Assembly (NCBI RefSeq): GCF_007474545.1 | Contig: NZ_VKOG01000001.1 | Location: 682,001 to 746,000 of the forward strand | Direction: 5' to 3' | DNA length: 64,000 nucleotides | From: Chryseobacterium binzhouense | GTDB lineage: Bacteria > Bacteroidota > Bacteroidia > Flavobacteriales > Weeksellaceae | Shown: positions 9,696 through 19,719 of the stretch, one piece after another | How the letters are laid out: each line of letters starts with the position of its first letter | Position numbering within the stretch: the first letter of the stretch is position 1 | Translations under genes and position numbers: made by a program | Notes under the pieces: model-generated | What the model saw: only the letters and a program-made list of their open reading frames with translations | Databases searched by the model: none | What the model was told of the DNA's origin: nothing

Positions 9696-10934
9696 ATGAA
9701 AATTTTTAAGTTTGGTGGAGCGTCGGTAAAAGATGCCGCAAGTGTAAAAAATGTATCTATGGTTCTTGAAAGCCAAGGCTTTGAAAAATGTCTTCTGGTG
9801 ATTTCGGCTATGGGTAAAACAACCAATGAGCTGGAAAAAGTGGTGGAGCACTACTTTAATAAAGAAAATTACCAAACTGAAATTGAAAAGATAAAACGAA
9901 AACACATCGAAATTGCGAAAGGTTTATTTTCTGAAAATCATGCAGTATTTGCAGAAATTAACTTGTTTTTTGATGATATAGATTCATTTTTAAGAAGAAA
10001 TAAATCTCCTAATTATAATTTTGTCTACGATCAGGTAGTGAGCTGCGGAGAAATGATTTCTACAAAAATCGTGAGCGAATATCTGAATGAAATTCAGTTT
10101 AAAAACCAATGGCTGGATGCGAGAGATTTCATCAAAACAGACAATTCTTACCGTGAAGGAGTGGTTAATTGGGAAAAAACGGAACAATTTATTTCACACC
10201 TTAGTAAGGAAATCTGTTATGTAACACAGGGTTTTATAGGTTCTGATGAGAATAACTTTACCGTAACTTTAGGAAGAGAAGGATCAGATTATTCTGCGGC
10301 TATTTTTGCTTATTGTATGAGTGCAGAAGCTATGACGATATGGAAAGATGTTCCCGGTGTGATGACAGGAGATCCCAGAAAATTTGATGACGTAAGTCTG
10401 CTTTCTAATATTTCCTATGAAGAGGCTATTGAGATGGCATATTACGGAGCAAGTGTTATCCACCCAAAAACACTTCAGCCGCTGAAACAGAAAAATATTC
10501 CTTTCTTTGTGAAGTCTTTTGTAGATCCTTCAAAAGCAGGAACCAAAGTAGGTATTTCAGATAAAAATCAGAGTGAGGAATCTTATATTTTAAAGGAAAA
10601 TCAAACATTGCTGAAAATTTCAACCAGAGATTTTTCTTTCATTGCTGAAGATCATATGAGTTTGATATTTAATAATTTAGCTAAATATAAAATTAAGGTT
10701 TCTTTGATGCAGAACTCGGCAATTTCTCTCGAACTGTGCCTTGAAGATAAATTTAATACTGTAGATGATCTGAATGATGAGCTTCAGAAAGTTTTCAAGA
10801 CAGATGTTATAAAAAATGTATCTTTATTTACGGTAAGAAATGTAAAAAAAGAAAATATCGATAAATTTTACCAGGGAAAAAGTGTATTATTGGAGCAGAT
10901 TGCAAACAATACACTGCAAATGGTAACACAATAA
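9696..10934 (+). CDS. Aspartate kinase, monofunctional
   Basis: Phosphorylates L-aspartate, the first step toward lysine, threonine, methionine and diaminopimelate. The N-terminal KFGGASVKDA motif of the amino-acid kinase fold, GREGSDYSAAIF and the PGVMTGDPR stretch are present, followed by a C-terminal regulatory ACT-like region (about 300-412). At 412 residues it has no homoserine dehydrogenase domain, so it is not the ThrA-type fusion also found in Bacteroidota. The downstream acyltransferase starts 23 bases later and may be co-transcribed. Which end product inhibits it cannot be told from sequence. Confidence 0.9.
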   Translation: MKIFKFGGASVKDAASVKNVSMVLESQGFEKCLLVISAMGKTTNELEKVVEHYFNKENYQTEIEKIKRKHIEIAKGLFSENHAVFAEINLFFDDIDSFLRRNKSPNYNFVYDQVVSCGEMISTKIVSEYLNEIQFKNQWLDARDFIKTDNSYREGVVNWEKTEQFISHLSKEICYVTQGFIGSDENNFTVTLGREGSDYSAAIFAYCMSAEAMTIWKDVPGVMTGDPRKFDDVSLLSNISYEEAIEMAYYGASVIHPKTLQPLKQKNIPFFVKSFVDPSKAGTKVGISDKNQSEESYILKENQTLLKISTRDFSFIAEDHMSLIFNNLAKYKIKVSLMQNSAISLELCLEDKFNTVDDLNDELQKVFKTDVIKNVSLFTVRNVKKENIDKFYQGKSVLLEQIANNTLQMVTQ

Positions 10935-10957
10935 AACTAATTTCGACTAAAAAACAC

Positions 10958-12799
10958 ATGAGCTTAATCTCGAAAAACGATTTAATACAAGCTGCCGGTC
11001 TGAATAAAATAGGTTTTCTAAAGAATCCTGTCGCTTCTGCTGTGATGAATATTACAAAAATAAATGAAGTCAACAGGCTTTATGATAAACTAAAAGATAA
11101 AGAAGGTAAAGATTTTTTTGATTCGTTTGTTCGGGAAAGAAATTTAAGCTACATCGCATTTGAAGAAGATCTCGCCAAAATTCCGAAAACAGGACCGTTT
11201 ATCTTGGTTTCCAATCATCCGCTTGGCGCAATAGACGGTATTTTGATGTGCAAAATTCTGTCAGAAATCCGTCCGGATTTTAAAGTAATGGGAAATTTCC
11301 TGTTAGAGAAAATAAAACCGATGGAGCCTTACGTGATTCCTGTCAATCCTTTTGAAGGAAGAAAAGAAATCAGAAACAGTGCCACCGGAATGCGTGAAAC
11401 GCTTAAGCATCTTGGAAACGGAGGCTGTGTAGGAATTTTTCCGGCAGGAGAGGTTTCCAATAAAAATAATCCTTACGGAGAGATTTTAGACCGTGAGTGG
11501 GAAAAACCTGCTTTGAAATTGATCAGGATGGCGAAAGTTCCTGTAGTGCCAATGTATTTTCATGCTAAAAACAGCACTTTATTTTATCAGGTTGCCAAAA
11601 TTCATCCCAATTTACAGACACTTATGCTTCCGACAGAGATGATGAACGACCGTGAGAAGCCAATAAGGATAAGAATAGGGCGTCCGATTACCGTAAAAGT
11701 AATGGATGAAATGGAAAGTATTGAAGAGCTGGGTGAATTTTTGAAACGCAAGGTTTATATGATGAAATCTTACTACGAAAAAAGAAAATCTATTGCACAG
11801 TCTATCAATCTCAAAAATCTATATGTAAAGTTTCCTTTGCTGAAAGAAGAAAATATTGTACAGAATATCATAGATGAAACGCCAAAAGAAGACATTCTGA
11901 AAGATATTTCCAAACTGAAAGGAACAGACAGAATGCTTTTCAGTAACGGGAATTATGAAATTTATTTTACTCCTTACGAAGAAATTCCTTCGGTAATGAG
12001 GGAAATAGGAAGACAGAGAGAGCTTACTTTCCGTGCAGTGGGTGAAGGAAGTAATCTGCCTTTTGATCTGGACGAATATGACCAGCATTATCATCATCTT
12101 TTTTTATGGGATAGTGCCGCTGAAAAACTTGCAGGAGCCTACCGTATGGCATTAGGTAAGGATGTGATGAAGAAATTTGGAATAAAAGGATTTTATACCA
12201 GCTCTTTATTTGAATTTGAGCAGGATATTCACCCATTTTTCAAGAAGGTGATAGAAATGGGTAGAGCCTATATCAGCGAAGAATATCAGCAGAAGCCGCT
12301 TCCGTTATTTTTGCTTTGGCGTGGAATTGTACATGTGTGTTTACGGAATCCCGACCACAAATTTCTGATGGGCGGAGTAAGCATATCTAATAAATTTTCT
12401 GAATTCTCCAAATCATTGATGATTGAGTTTATGCGTTCTAATTATTATGATTCTGCAGTTGCTCAATACATCACTCCGAAAAACGATTTTAAAGTAAAAC
12501 TGAGAGAGCGTGATAAGCATCTTTTTCTGAATGAAATGAACGCAGATCTTAACAAGCTGGATAAGTTTATTGATGATCTGGAACCTGAACTCAGAATGCC
12601 GGTTTTAATTAAAAAATATATTAAGCAGAATGCAAAGGTAATTGCCTTCAACGTCGATCCGAATTTCAATGATGCGATTGATGGTCTTATGTATATCAGG
12701 ATAAGTGATCTTCCGGAAAGCACAATAAAGCCGGTTTTGGAGGAAATGAGTGAGCAGATAAGAAAAGAACAGGAAAATAATCAGACTGAAAATCAGTAA
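10958..12799 (+). CDS. OlsF-like bifunctional acyltransferase (ornithine lipid synthesis)
   Basis: 613 residues with two acyltransferase modules. The N-terminal half is PlsC-like, with NHPLGAID (the NHxxxxD catalytic motif, near residue 86) and GIFPAGEVS. The C-terminal half, from about residue 340, resembles the hemolysin/GNAT-type N-acyltransferase of OlsB (RELTFRAVGEG, LFLWD, AYRMALG). This order matches OlsF, described in Flavobacterium and Serratia, where the C-terminal domain N-acylates ornithine and the N-terminal domain O-acylates the product. Ornithine lipids would go to the membrane. Assignment rests on domain order, and the substrate is inferred. The C-terminus is charged and Glu/Gln-rich. 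Confidence 0.75.
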   Translation: MSLISKNDLIQAAGLNKIGFLKNPVASAVMNITKINEVNRLYDKLKDKEGKDFFDSFVRERNLSYIAFEEDLAKIPKTGPFILVSNHPLGAIDGILMCKILSEIRPDFKVMGNFLLEKIKPMEPYVIPVNPFEGRKEIRNSATGMRETLKHLGNGGCVGIFPAGEVSNKNNPYGEILDREWEKPALKLIRMAKVPVVPMYFHAKNSTLFYQVAKIHPNLQTLMLPTEMMNDREKPIRIRIGRPITVKVMDEMESIEELGEFLKRKVYMMKSYYEKRKSIAQSINLKNLYVKFPLLKEENIVQNIIDETPKEDILKDISKLKGTDRMLFSNGNYEIYFTPYEEIPSVMREIGRQRELTFRAVGEGSNLPFDLDEYDQHYHHLFLWDSAAEKLAGAYRMALGKDVMKKFGIKGFYTSSLFEFEQDIHPFFKKVIEMGRAYISEEYQQKPLPLFLLWRGIVHVCLRNPDHKFLMGGVSISNKFSEFSKSLMIEFMRSNYYDSAVAQYITPKNDFKVKLRERDKHLFLNEMNADLNKLDKFIDDLEPELRMPVLIKKYIKQNAKVIAFNVDPNFNDAIDGLMYIRISDLPESTIKPVLEEMSEQIRKEQENNQTENQ

Positions 12800-12889
12800 G
12801 TTTTTATTTTCATTGAAAAAATGTTGCGTAATACTTGCTTCATATACCAAAACTTCCTACTTTTGCATCACTTTAAAACAACGAAGTAA

Positions 12890-12962
<73 letters not shown>

Positions 12963-12964
12963 CA

Positions 12965-12990
12965 AAAACCGCCTGTAAAAAGGCGGTTTT
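12965..12990 (+). terminator. Terminator after tRNA-Phe copy 1
   Basis: Perfect 9-bp stem AAAACCGCC / GGCGGTTTT with an 8-base loop, starting three bases after the tRNA. Each tRNA copy therefore has its own terminator. Confidence 0.85.
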
Positions 12991-13014
12991 AATTTCAAAA
13001 GTTTTAAATGGTAA

Positions 13015-13087
<73 letters not shown>

Positions 13088-13090
13088 CTC

Positions 13091-13127
13091 AAAACCACTC
13101 TTCTCAGAGTGGTTTTTGTTTTTTTGG
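13091..13127 (+). terminator. Terminator after tRNA-Phe copy 2
   Basis: Perfect 10-bp stem AAAACCACTC / GAGTGGTTTT with a 6-base loop, followed by a long T-rich run. Confidence 0.85.
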
Positions 13128-13163
13128 TCAGAAAGGTAATATTAATGTTGTAATTTTGTTTTA

Positions 13164-14360
13164 ATGAAAGAATGCAAATTACAGCCAAGATTTAAAGATT
13201 CATCTCATTTTAAAAATTTTTGGGAAGAAGGAAATGGTAAACAGCTGATTGAGTTGTCCGGTGCTGAAGTGAGTTTGAAAGACTTTGACCAATTTTCTGA
13301 ATTCTATTATCATATCGACACAGTGGGTGATGAAGTCGTAAAGGATATTTATTTCACAAAAAACTTTCATGAAGCATCCAGAGAAATAGAACAATATATC
13401 AGAAATGGAGTTTCTATAAATGAAAACGTACCTGAAAGCGTAAAAGAATTGTTTGAGCAAACACAGAAAATACCCGACTGGCTCAATTATGACCTTCTGA
13501 AAAGCGGAGCAGAACTTTGTATGAGAAGCAATCTGGATTCGCTTATTTCCTTAAGAGATTATTGTCTGATCGGGGGCTACGACTATGCTTATCTCAACAA
13601 GCCTCTTATGGCTACGGAAGCCCTAAAAAAAGGTGCGGTAAAGAGACTTTCGGAGACGCTTGATTTTTGGGTGAATGTTACCCGTTACAATGCACTGGAA
13701 GTTCATCATAAAGGATACGAATTTGCGATTAAAACAAGACTGATTCACTCTTTTGCAAGGCTTTCCATCAAAAGAAATTATAAAGATTGGGATACTGAAA
13801 ACTGGGGAGAGCCGATTAATTCATGGGATATGATGGCAACCTATATTGGTTTTAGTCTGGTGTTTATGCACAGTCTGAAAAAACTTGGAAATGTGGTTTC
13901 TGATGATGAAGAAAAAGGGCTTTTTCACCTTTGGAAATATGTAGGATATCTGTTAGGAATTCCCGAAAAAATCCTTCCAGACAATAAAAAACAGGCAACA
14001 GAATATTTTTATTTGTGGACTTCCGTTCAGCCATCTTCAGACAATGATTCTATATTGCTTGCTCATTACCTGCTGAATGAGTCATTAGAAAATCCGATAT
14101 TAAAATATCAGTTCCAGCGCAGAAATCTCCGTTATCTGCATATTTGCTGTACCTGGTATCTGCTTGGCGATGAGGTCTGCAAACGATTGAAAATTCCGGA
14201 TGTGCCTTTTAAGGGAGGGTTTCCAGTAACTAAAAAAATTCTTAACAAGGTGTACAATAATGTGGTAAGTCGTGAAGCAAGAATTAAAAGAGGAAACAAA
14301 GATCAGATGAAAGTTCTTGAAGATTATCTGAGCATAACACAGAATTCCAACTTTCATTAG
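13164..14360 (+). CDS. Oxygenase MpaB-family protein (DUF2236)
   Basis: 398 residues resembling the DUF2236/MpaB family related to latex-clearing protein. The diagnostic stretch GGYDYAYLNKPLMATEALKKGAVKRL lies near residues 135-160, and ALEVHHKGYEFAIKTRLIH follows with the histidines expected to bind haem. Characterised relatives are haem-dependent oxygenases of polyisoprene or mycophenolic acid intermediates; the role in Bacteroidota is unknown. A TAATTTTG -7-like element at 13151-13158 lies so close to the ATG that transcription from it would give an almost leaderless mRNA, so the true start could be further in. Confidence 0.75.
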   Translation: MKECKLQPRFKDSSHFKNFWEEGNGKQLIELSGAEVSLKDFDQFSEFYYHIDTVGDEVVKDIYFTKNFHEASREIEQYIRNGVSINENVPESVKELFEQTQKIPDWLNYDLLKSGAELCMRSNLDSLISLRDYCLIGGYDYAYLNKPLMATEALKKGAVKRLSETLDFWVNVTRYNALEVHHKGYEFAIKTRLIHSFARLSIKRNYKDWDTENWGEPINSWDMMATYIGFSLVFMHSLKKLGNVVSDDEEKGLFHLWKYVGYLLGIPEKILPDNKKQATEYFYLWTSVQPSSDNDSILLAHYLLNESLENPILKYQFQRRNLRYLHICCTWYLLGDEVCKRLKIPDVPFKGGFPVTKKILNKVYNNVVSREARIKRGNKDQMKVLEDYLSITQNSNFH

Positions 14361-14506
14361 GATGGTTTATGATTTGGATTTTATTAATTTGAATGCTGAA
14401 AAAAATAAATGTTTTAATCAACGGATTGGTGAAAAATTATAATTTTTTTAACATCAAAAAACATTTTCAGACCCAAATAAAATTAGATTTTAATAGTAAA
14501 ATTTCG

Positions 14507-14514
14507 TATTTTTG
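14507..14514 (+). promoter_or_regulatory. Candidate -7 element of recA
   Basis: TATTTTTG fits TAnnTTTG, 19 bases before the recA ATG. No -33 TTG and no LexA-like palindrome were recognised. Confidence 0.4.
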
Positions 14515-14533
14515 ATAAATTATATTTAATCGA

Positions 14534-15535
14534 ATGAGTAATATTGATGATAAGAAAAAAGCACTTGCATTGGTGCTTGATAAATTAGATAAAACGTACG
14601 GAAAAGGTACGGTGATGACATTGGGAGATGATTCTGTTGATAATACGATTGAAGTTATACCTTCAGGCTCATTGGGATTAGACATCGCACTAGGAGTGGG
14701 AGGTTACCCAAGAGGAAGGATTATTGAAATTTATGGTCCGGAATCTTCTGGTAAAACAACTTTAACCCTGCATGCTATTGCAGAAGCTCAGAAAGCCGGC
14801 GGAATTGCTGCTTTTATTGATGCTGAACACGCTTTTGACAGATCTTATGCTTCAAAGCTGGGTATTGATCTTGAGAATCTGATCATTTCGCAGCCAGATA
14901 ACGGAGAACAGGCTTTGGAAATTGCAGACAACCTTATCCGTTCCGGAGCTATTGATATTGTAGTAATTGACTCTGTGGCTGCATTGACTCCTAAAGCTGA
15001 AATTGAAGGCGAAATGGGGGATTCTAAGATGGGTCTTCATGCGAGATTGATGTCTCAGGCTTTAAGAAAGTTAACGGCTACTATTTCCAGAACTAAATGT
15101 ACTGTGATTTTCATTAACCAATTGAGAGAAAAAATCGGGGTGATGTTTGGAAATCCTGAAACAACAACAGGTGGAAATGCCCTTAAGTTCTATGCTTCTG
15201 TAAGAGTCGATATCAGAAAGGCAAGTGCTCCTATTAAAAACGGAGATGAAGCTATCGGAAGCCGTGTAAAGGTGAAGATTGTGAAAAATAAAGTCGCTCC
15301 TCCTTTCAAACAGGCTGAATTTGATATTATGTACGGTGAAGGAGTTTCTAAAGTAGGAGAGATTCTTGATACCGCAGTTGACTTGGGTGTTGTTAAGAAA
15401 AGCGGATCATGGTTCAGCTACGAAGATTCTAAGCTTGGACAAGGAAGAGATTCTGTAAAAGATGTTCTGAAAGACAATCCTGAACTGGCAGAGGAAATAG
15501 AAGGGAAAATTAAAGAGGAACTGAAAAATAAATAA
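14534..15535 (+). CDS. recA: Recombinase A
   Basis: The ATP-dependent strand-exchange protein of homologous recombination. Walker [10 protein letters not shown], the DAEHAFD stretch, Walker [13 protein letters not shown], the L2-loop region [17 protein letters not shown] and [11 protein letters not shown] are all present. At 333 residues it has a short acidic C-terminal tail ([14 protein letters not shown]), as in other Bacteroidota. It is monocistronic, with a -7 element upstream and a strong terminator downstream. Confidence 0.97.
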   Translation: MSNIDDKKKALALVLDKLDKTYGKGTVMTLGDDSVDNTIEVIPSGSLGLDIALGVGGYPRGRIIEIYGPESSGKTTLTLHAIAEAQKAGGIAAFIDAEHAFDRSYASKLGIDLENLIISQPDNGEQALEIADNLIRSGAIDIVVIDSVAALTPKAEIEGEMGDSKMGLHARLMSQALRKLTATISRTKCTVIFINQLREKIGVMFGNPETTTGGNALKFYASVRVDIRKASAPIKNGDEAIGSRVKVKIVKNKVAPPFKQAEFDIMYGEGVSKVGEILDTAVDLGVVKKSGSWFSYEDSKLGQGRDSVKDVLKDNPELAEEIEGKIKEELKNK

Positions 15536-15555
15536 ATTTTTAGTCATATATAAAG

Positions 15556-15587
15556 AGGATTGCTTTCAATAAGCAGTCCTTTTTTTA
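15556..15587 (+). terminator. Terminator of recA
   Basis: 10-bp stem AGGATTGCTT / AAGCAGTCCT with one G-U pair and a TCAAT loop, followed by seven or more T. Confidence 0.88.
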
Positions 15588-15601
15588 TTTGAAAAAATAA
15601 C

Positions 15602-15635
15602 AAAAAACACGTCTGAAATTCGAGACGTGTTTTTT
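15602..15635. terminator. Terminator for the lipoprotein/TonB-receptor operon
   Basis: 13-bp perfect stem AAAAAACACGTCT / AGACGTGTTTTTT with an 8-base loop, about 27 bases past the minus-strand lipoprotein stop. It is symmetric and could act both ways. Confidence 0.85.
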
Positions 15636-15662
15636 GTTAATATGAAGAAACTAATTATTATC

Positions 15663-16877
15663 TTATAATGCAGACAAAAGATTGACACCATCAACAGTTG
15701 CCCATGCTCCTGCTGGAAGTGATACTTTGGTTACGGTTGTAGAATTGGTGAAAGTCTTTCCTCCATTTGGTGTGAAAGCATACCCCCAAACACCGGCATT
15801 GTCAGAGTCAAGATAAGAAAGAGGTGAAACAGAAATTTTATTATTGTTTACTTGATTGTTTTCTGTTGCTGCATCCTGAATTAATACTGAATAAGCTTTT
15901 TGAGCGCCAATATTTTTATATCCGCTGATATAAACATTACTGAAAATCCCTGAACCCTGTTTTTTAAACTGAATAGCAGAAATTTCTGGAGAATTTGCTG
16001 ATTCAGGATTTGTTCCTGTTGCTCTCATCAAGGTAAGGTTGGTAATTTTTGGAGCAACGTTATCTGCATTACTAGAAGCTTCGATTTCCATTCCGAAATT
16101 TCCTGTTCCTACTTGATAAGCAAACCAATTTGAATTGTTTTGTCCGCTCCATGCATCCTGCCAGTCGAAAGAATCATCAAAATTTCCATAAGAAACTAAA
16201 TTTTTAGCACTTACAGTTCCACCGAACCATTCAAAACCATCATCTGTACCTTTATAAGCTACAAGGTTTTCTAAAACGGTTCCAGCTCCTACAGAGTAAA
16301 ACGTGAACGTGTTGGTTTCGGAAGTACCATCTCCAATTTTCTTACCAGCATATTCTACACGTACGAATTTCATGATTCCAGAAAAGTCATTTGGATTATT
16401 GCCTCCATATGAAAGAGCATTTCCATCTTCTGAAATAGCTGATGTATTTCCATTAAGAGCTTTGATAGGAGCTTCACCATAAATGGTAATTCCACCCCAA
16501 TCTCCCGGAGTTTTTGTAGATGTTGTAAACACAATGGGTTCATTGGCGGTTCCTTGTGCATCAATCAATCCATCATTTAAAATTACCAATGCACTAGTTT
16601 TATTCGTTACAACATTAAATATTGCACCCGGTTCTATTGTTAAGGTTGCTCCATTTGTAATTTTTACAATACCATCTAATGTATAGTTTCCTTTTTTAAT
16701 AAGTAGATCTTTTGATATTGTTCCTTTTAGAGTTCCGGTTCCGCTTAATACGCTTTCTGATGTACCTGGGACATTTGTATTTGTATCTTCGATGCCGTCA
16801 TTCACTTCAATTGTACAAGAAGTCATGCTCAATCCTGTGATCATTGCAATTGCTAATGGTAAAAGTATTCTTTTCAT
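15663..16877 (-). CDS. Lipoprotein with predicted parallel beta-helix
   Basis: 404 residues with a lipoprotein signal peptide ending TGLSMTSC (Cys21), so lipid-anchored, probably in the outer membrane. The body is Gly/Asn/Thr-rich with repeated strand-turn units (TLTIEPGAIF, PIVFTTSTK, LVAYKGTDDGFEWFGG, LVSYGNFDDSFDW) like right-handed beta-helix proteins; the database name 'multidrug transporter' sometimes given to relatives is not supported. It lies 19 bases downstream of the TonB-dependent receptor and is surely its operon partner, by analogy a surface substrate-binding protein. The ligand is unknown. Confidence 0.75.
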   Translation of the reverse strand: MKRILLPLAIAMITGLSMTSCTIEVNDGIEDTNTNVPGTSESVLSGTGTLKGTISKDLLIKKGNYTLDGIVKITNGATLTIEPGAIFNVVTNKTSALVILNDGLIDAQGTANEPIVFTTSTKTPGDWGGITIYGEAPIKALNGNTSAISEDGNALSYGGNNPNDFSGIMKFVRVEYAGKKIGDGTSETNTFTFYSVGAGTVLENLVAYKGTDDGFEWFGGTVSAKNLVSYGNFDDSFDWQDAWSGQNNSNWFAYQVGTGNFGMEIEASSNADNVAPKITNLTLMRATGTNPESANSPEISAIQFKKQGSGIFSNVYISGYKNIGAQKAYSVLIQDAATENNQVNNNKISVSPLSYLDSDNAGVWGYAFTPNGGKTFTNSTTVTKVSLPAGAWATVDGVNLLSAL

Positions 16878-16896
16878 TTTATTTTTATTTATTTTT

Positions 16897-19530
16897 TTAG
16901 AATGTATAGCCTACAGTAAAATTGAAGGTTGTACCTCTGTAGTAGTTAGTGTATTGAAAGTTGTTGTTAGTGTTTACATTATAGTAGCTGCTGTCTCCAA
17001 GCTCAATTCTATATTGAGTATTTAAAATATTTTGAACACCAAATTTGATATTCCAGTTTTTAGTCAACTGTTCTTGGTAAACAAAATCTAATTGATGAAA
17101 TGGTCTTTCGTAGAAATTATCTGTTCCTGAAGTACCTACTGCAAATATTTTGGATCCTGAAACATTGTAAACAAGAGACAATGTCCTCGGCAAAGAATTT
17201 TGTTTTTTAAATTCGTACTTTAAATCTGCATTTATTGTATAAGGAGCAGCACCCTGTAGTCCTCTTTTTCGTAATTGGTCATCTGTAAATCCGTTTGGCT
17301 TTTCAAGCGCCAATTGATCTGTGCTTCTCTCTACATTGGTATGCATTATCGTTGCATTAGCCCCAAATGTAAAATTGTTTAAAGATTCTGAAATTCTTGC
17401 TAAATCAATAATTCCTTCTAACTCAAATCCATAAAGATCTGCTTTTTTGGCATTAAAGAAGGTTACTGTAACACCGTTTGAATTTCCTGAAGTAGTGAAA
17501 GATCTTTCAATAGCATTGTCAATTCTTTTTGCAAAAAGATTGACTGAAAACATTTCTTTTCTTGTAGGAAAATATTCCCATTTCAAATCAATGTTGTAAT
17601 TTTCGCTGTTTAGGATATTAGGATTACCTAAAATTGTTTCATTATCTGGATTTATGTAAGGAATTGCCATAGTCTCTATCAATACAGGTCTTGTTATCGT
17701 CTTACTGAATGCAAGTCTCAGATTATTTCTATCATTGATAGCTTTTTTGATGGCTAATGAAGGAAGGAACATATTTCTGTCCTTCTCTATATTTTCAGTT
17801 TTCTGTTGACCCTGAGGATTAAAACGAATGAGACTTAAATCATTTTCATATCTTGCTCCTAATAAAATATCCCAAGAATCGTTTGGTTTATAGTTAATAT
17901 TTGCATAGCCAGCATTTACAAACTGATAAATAGATGTGAATGATTGATATGCATCAGATTCTTCTTGAAAGAAAAATAAATTGTTTGCCATATCCTGATC
18001 AAAACCTTGTTGTGGCTTATTTCTATCAATAATAAAATTTTGTCCTGCTGTTCCATTTGGTTTTCCAAAAATAAATCGGTAAGAAGTTCTTCTAAGATCA
18101 GCGAAACCATTATATCCAATGCTTAACTGGACTGGGTAATCTTTTCTGTCGCCTTTTTCACCAAATGCAATATTATACTCGCCAAATGCTGAACCATAGA
18201 ATCTAGAATTTACATCCAGATATTGTCTGATGATATTATTACCACCGTAAGTGATTAATAATTGATCATCATTAAGCATATTGCCTTGATTGTCTTGTCG
18301 GGATCCCTCCATGATTTTACGGTCTGGCTGCTGATAATTATTCAGCACGTAACTTCCACCAGCTTTTATGCTTTGTCTGTCATTTATTTTGTGCGATCCA
18401 GTAAGCTGAAGATCCAAAAATCTTGATATATCAAGCTGATTTACTCTGAAAAAACCAATATCTTCATTTTGTACCTGTTGATTTTTATATCCAAAGTAGT
18501 CTTCTATGATATTATTTGCACTTTGCAAATAAATAGCATTGAGGTTAATTTGAGTTTTTCTGTTTTTATAACCAAAACCCATCAAGGCTGAAGATTCCGA
18601 CTCGAAATTGTATTGCTTTCTGTTAAGCTTATTATTAAGGACTATACTCTGTCCTCCGTTATCCAAAAATTGGTTTTTTGCACCTTCTCTAAAAGCAAAT
18701 TTTGAGCTTTGATTTAATGAAAATAAAATCCCAATGTTGCCGTTTTCTCCAGTTTTTATTTTTTGTGCAGTAGTAAATCCAATACTCGTATTAGGCATAG
18801 ATTTTACCTCATCTACATTCCAAGAATCTTTAAAATACCTTTTTGATTCTTCGGAATTAAAACGATAGTTAGAGGGTCTTAAACCATCAAGATTATCAGG
18901 GAGCTGTCTATCTTTGCTGTTTAATCCTAAATATCCTTTCATGCCATCAGCATTTTCAGATACAAAAAAATTGTCTTTAAAGTTACTGATTGTATTTACT
19001 CCAACACTGAATTCAATCTTAGAAAAAGAGCGATCCATCGTCAGCGTTTCAATATCAAATGTAGCTCCTGCAAAATCTCCGTAAAGATTAGAGTTGAATG
19101 TTTTATAGATATTTAATTTTCCAACTACATCAGTAGGGAACTGCTTCAGCGCGATGATTTTTTGGAAAGGATTATTCGATGGTGATCCCAACCCATTTAT
19201 TAGCAGGTAATTATATCTCTCTTCTAATCCTCTTACAAATAAGCCTCGTCCATCTACAGTTGTAATACCCGTTACTTTAGTAAGTCCTTGCTCCACATTA
19301 GATATACCTTTTCTTGAAATTTCCTCTGCACTTACTGCTTGTTTCTGAATGATAGCCTTCTTTTGATCGAATAATACGGCTGTTTCTGTTTTTTTGTTTG
19401 TGCTTCCCTTAATAACAACACCTTCAATACTTCTTTCGTTTTTTAAAGTGTCGTTTTTTTGTTGAGCGTAAAACAATGTTCCTGATGTAGTAAGGAATAG
19501 TGCAGCGATACTCAGTTTTCTATAATTCAT
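16897..19530 (-). CDS. TonB-dependent outer-membrane receptor
   Basis: 877 residues. A signal peptide (MNYRKLSIAALFLTTSGTLFYAQ) is followed by a plug domain (GLFVRGLEERYNYLLINGL, ATFDIETL) and a 22-strand-type barrel ending in aromatic TFNFTVGYTF. Unlike most SusC-like receptors it lacks the N-terminal carboxypeptidase-regulatory domain, and no SusD partner is adjacent. The beta-helix lipoprotein downstream seems to fill the partner role. It is divergent from a PhoB/PhoR-like two-component system, which may control it (inference). The substrate is unknown; phosphorus-containing compounds are one guess from the neighbouring regulator type. Confidence 0.88.
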   Translation of the reverse strand: MNYRKLSIAALFLTTSGTLFYAQQKNDTLKNERSIEGVVIKGSTNKKTETAVLFDQKKAIIQKQAVSAEEISRKGISNVEQGLTKVTGITTVDGRGLFVRGLEERYNYLLINGLGSPSNNPFQKIIALKQFPTDVVGKLNIYKTFNSNLYGDFAGATFDIETLTMDRSFSKIEFSVGVNTISNFKDNFFVSENADGMKGYLGLNSKDRQLPDNLDGLRPSNYRFNSEESKRYFKDSWNVDEVKSMPNTSIGFTTAQKIKTGENGNIGILFSLNQSSKFAFREGAKNQFLDNGGQSIVLNNKLNRKQYNFESESSALMGFGYKNRKTQINLNAIYLQSANNIIEDYFGYKNQQVQNEDIGFFRVNQLDISRFLDLQLTGSHKINDRQSIKAGGSYVLNNYQQPDRKIMEGSRQDNQGNMLNDDQLLITYGGNNIIRQYLDVNSRFYGSAFGEYNIAFGEKGDRKDYPVQLSIGYNGFADLRRTSYRFIFGKPNGTAGQNFIIDRNKPQQGFDQDMANNLFFFQEESDAYQSFTSIYQFVNAGYANINYKPNDSWDILLGARYENDLSLIRFNPQGQQKTENIEKDRNMFLPSLAIKKAINDRNNLRLAFSKTITRPVLIETMAIPYINPDNETILGNPNILNSENYNIDLKWEYFPTRKEMFSVNLFAKRIDNAIERSFTTSGNSNGVTVTFFNAKKADLYGFELEGIIDLARISESLNNFTFGANATIMHTNVERSTDQLALEKPNGFTDDQLRKRGLQGAAPYTINADLKYEFKKQNSLPRTLSLVYNVSGSKIFAVGTSGTDNFYERPFHQLDFVYQEQLTKNWNIKFGVQNILNTQYRIELGDSSYYNVNTNNNFQYTNYYRGTTFNFTVGYTF

Positions 19531-19694
19531 TTTCTTTTTTACTAGATTACTTTCGGTGCAAAGGAATGAAAGTTTAGTATTGTAAATGGTTTAGTAAAAT
19601 TTAATTTTTTTTTAACTAAACATTACGAAAACGCTATTATTGTTAACTTTATATGAACGATAAATATTGAGTTAATTCATCATTCAAAATTTGT

Positions 19695-19702
19695 TAACTT
19701 TG
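19695..19702 (+). promoter_or_regulatory. Candidate -7 element for the response regulator
   Basis: TAACTTTG fits TAnnTTTG, 17 bases before the ATG. A second, weaker copy (TAACTTTA) lies about 55 bases upstream. Confidence 0.45.
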
Positions 19703-19719
19703 AAACGTAAAAATTAAAA

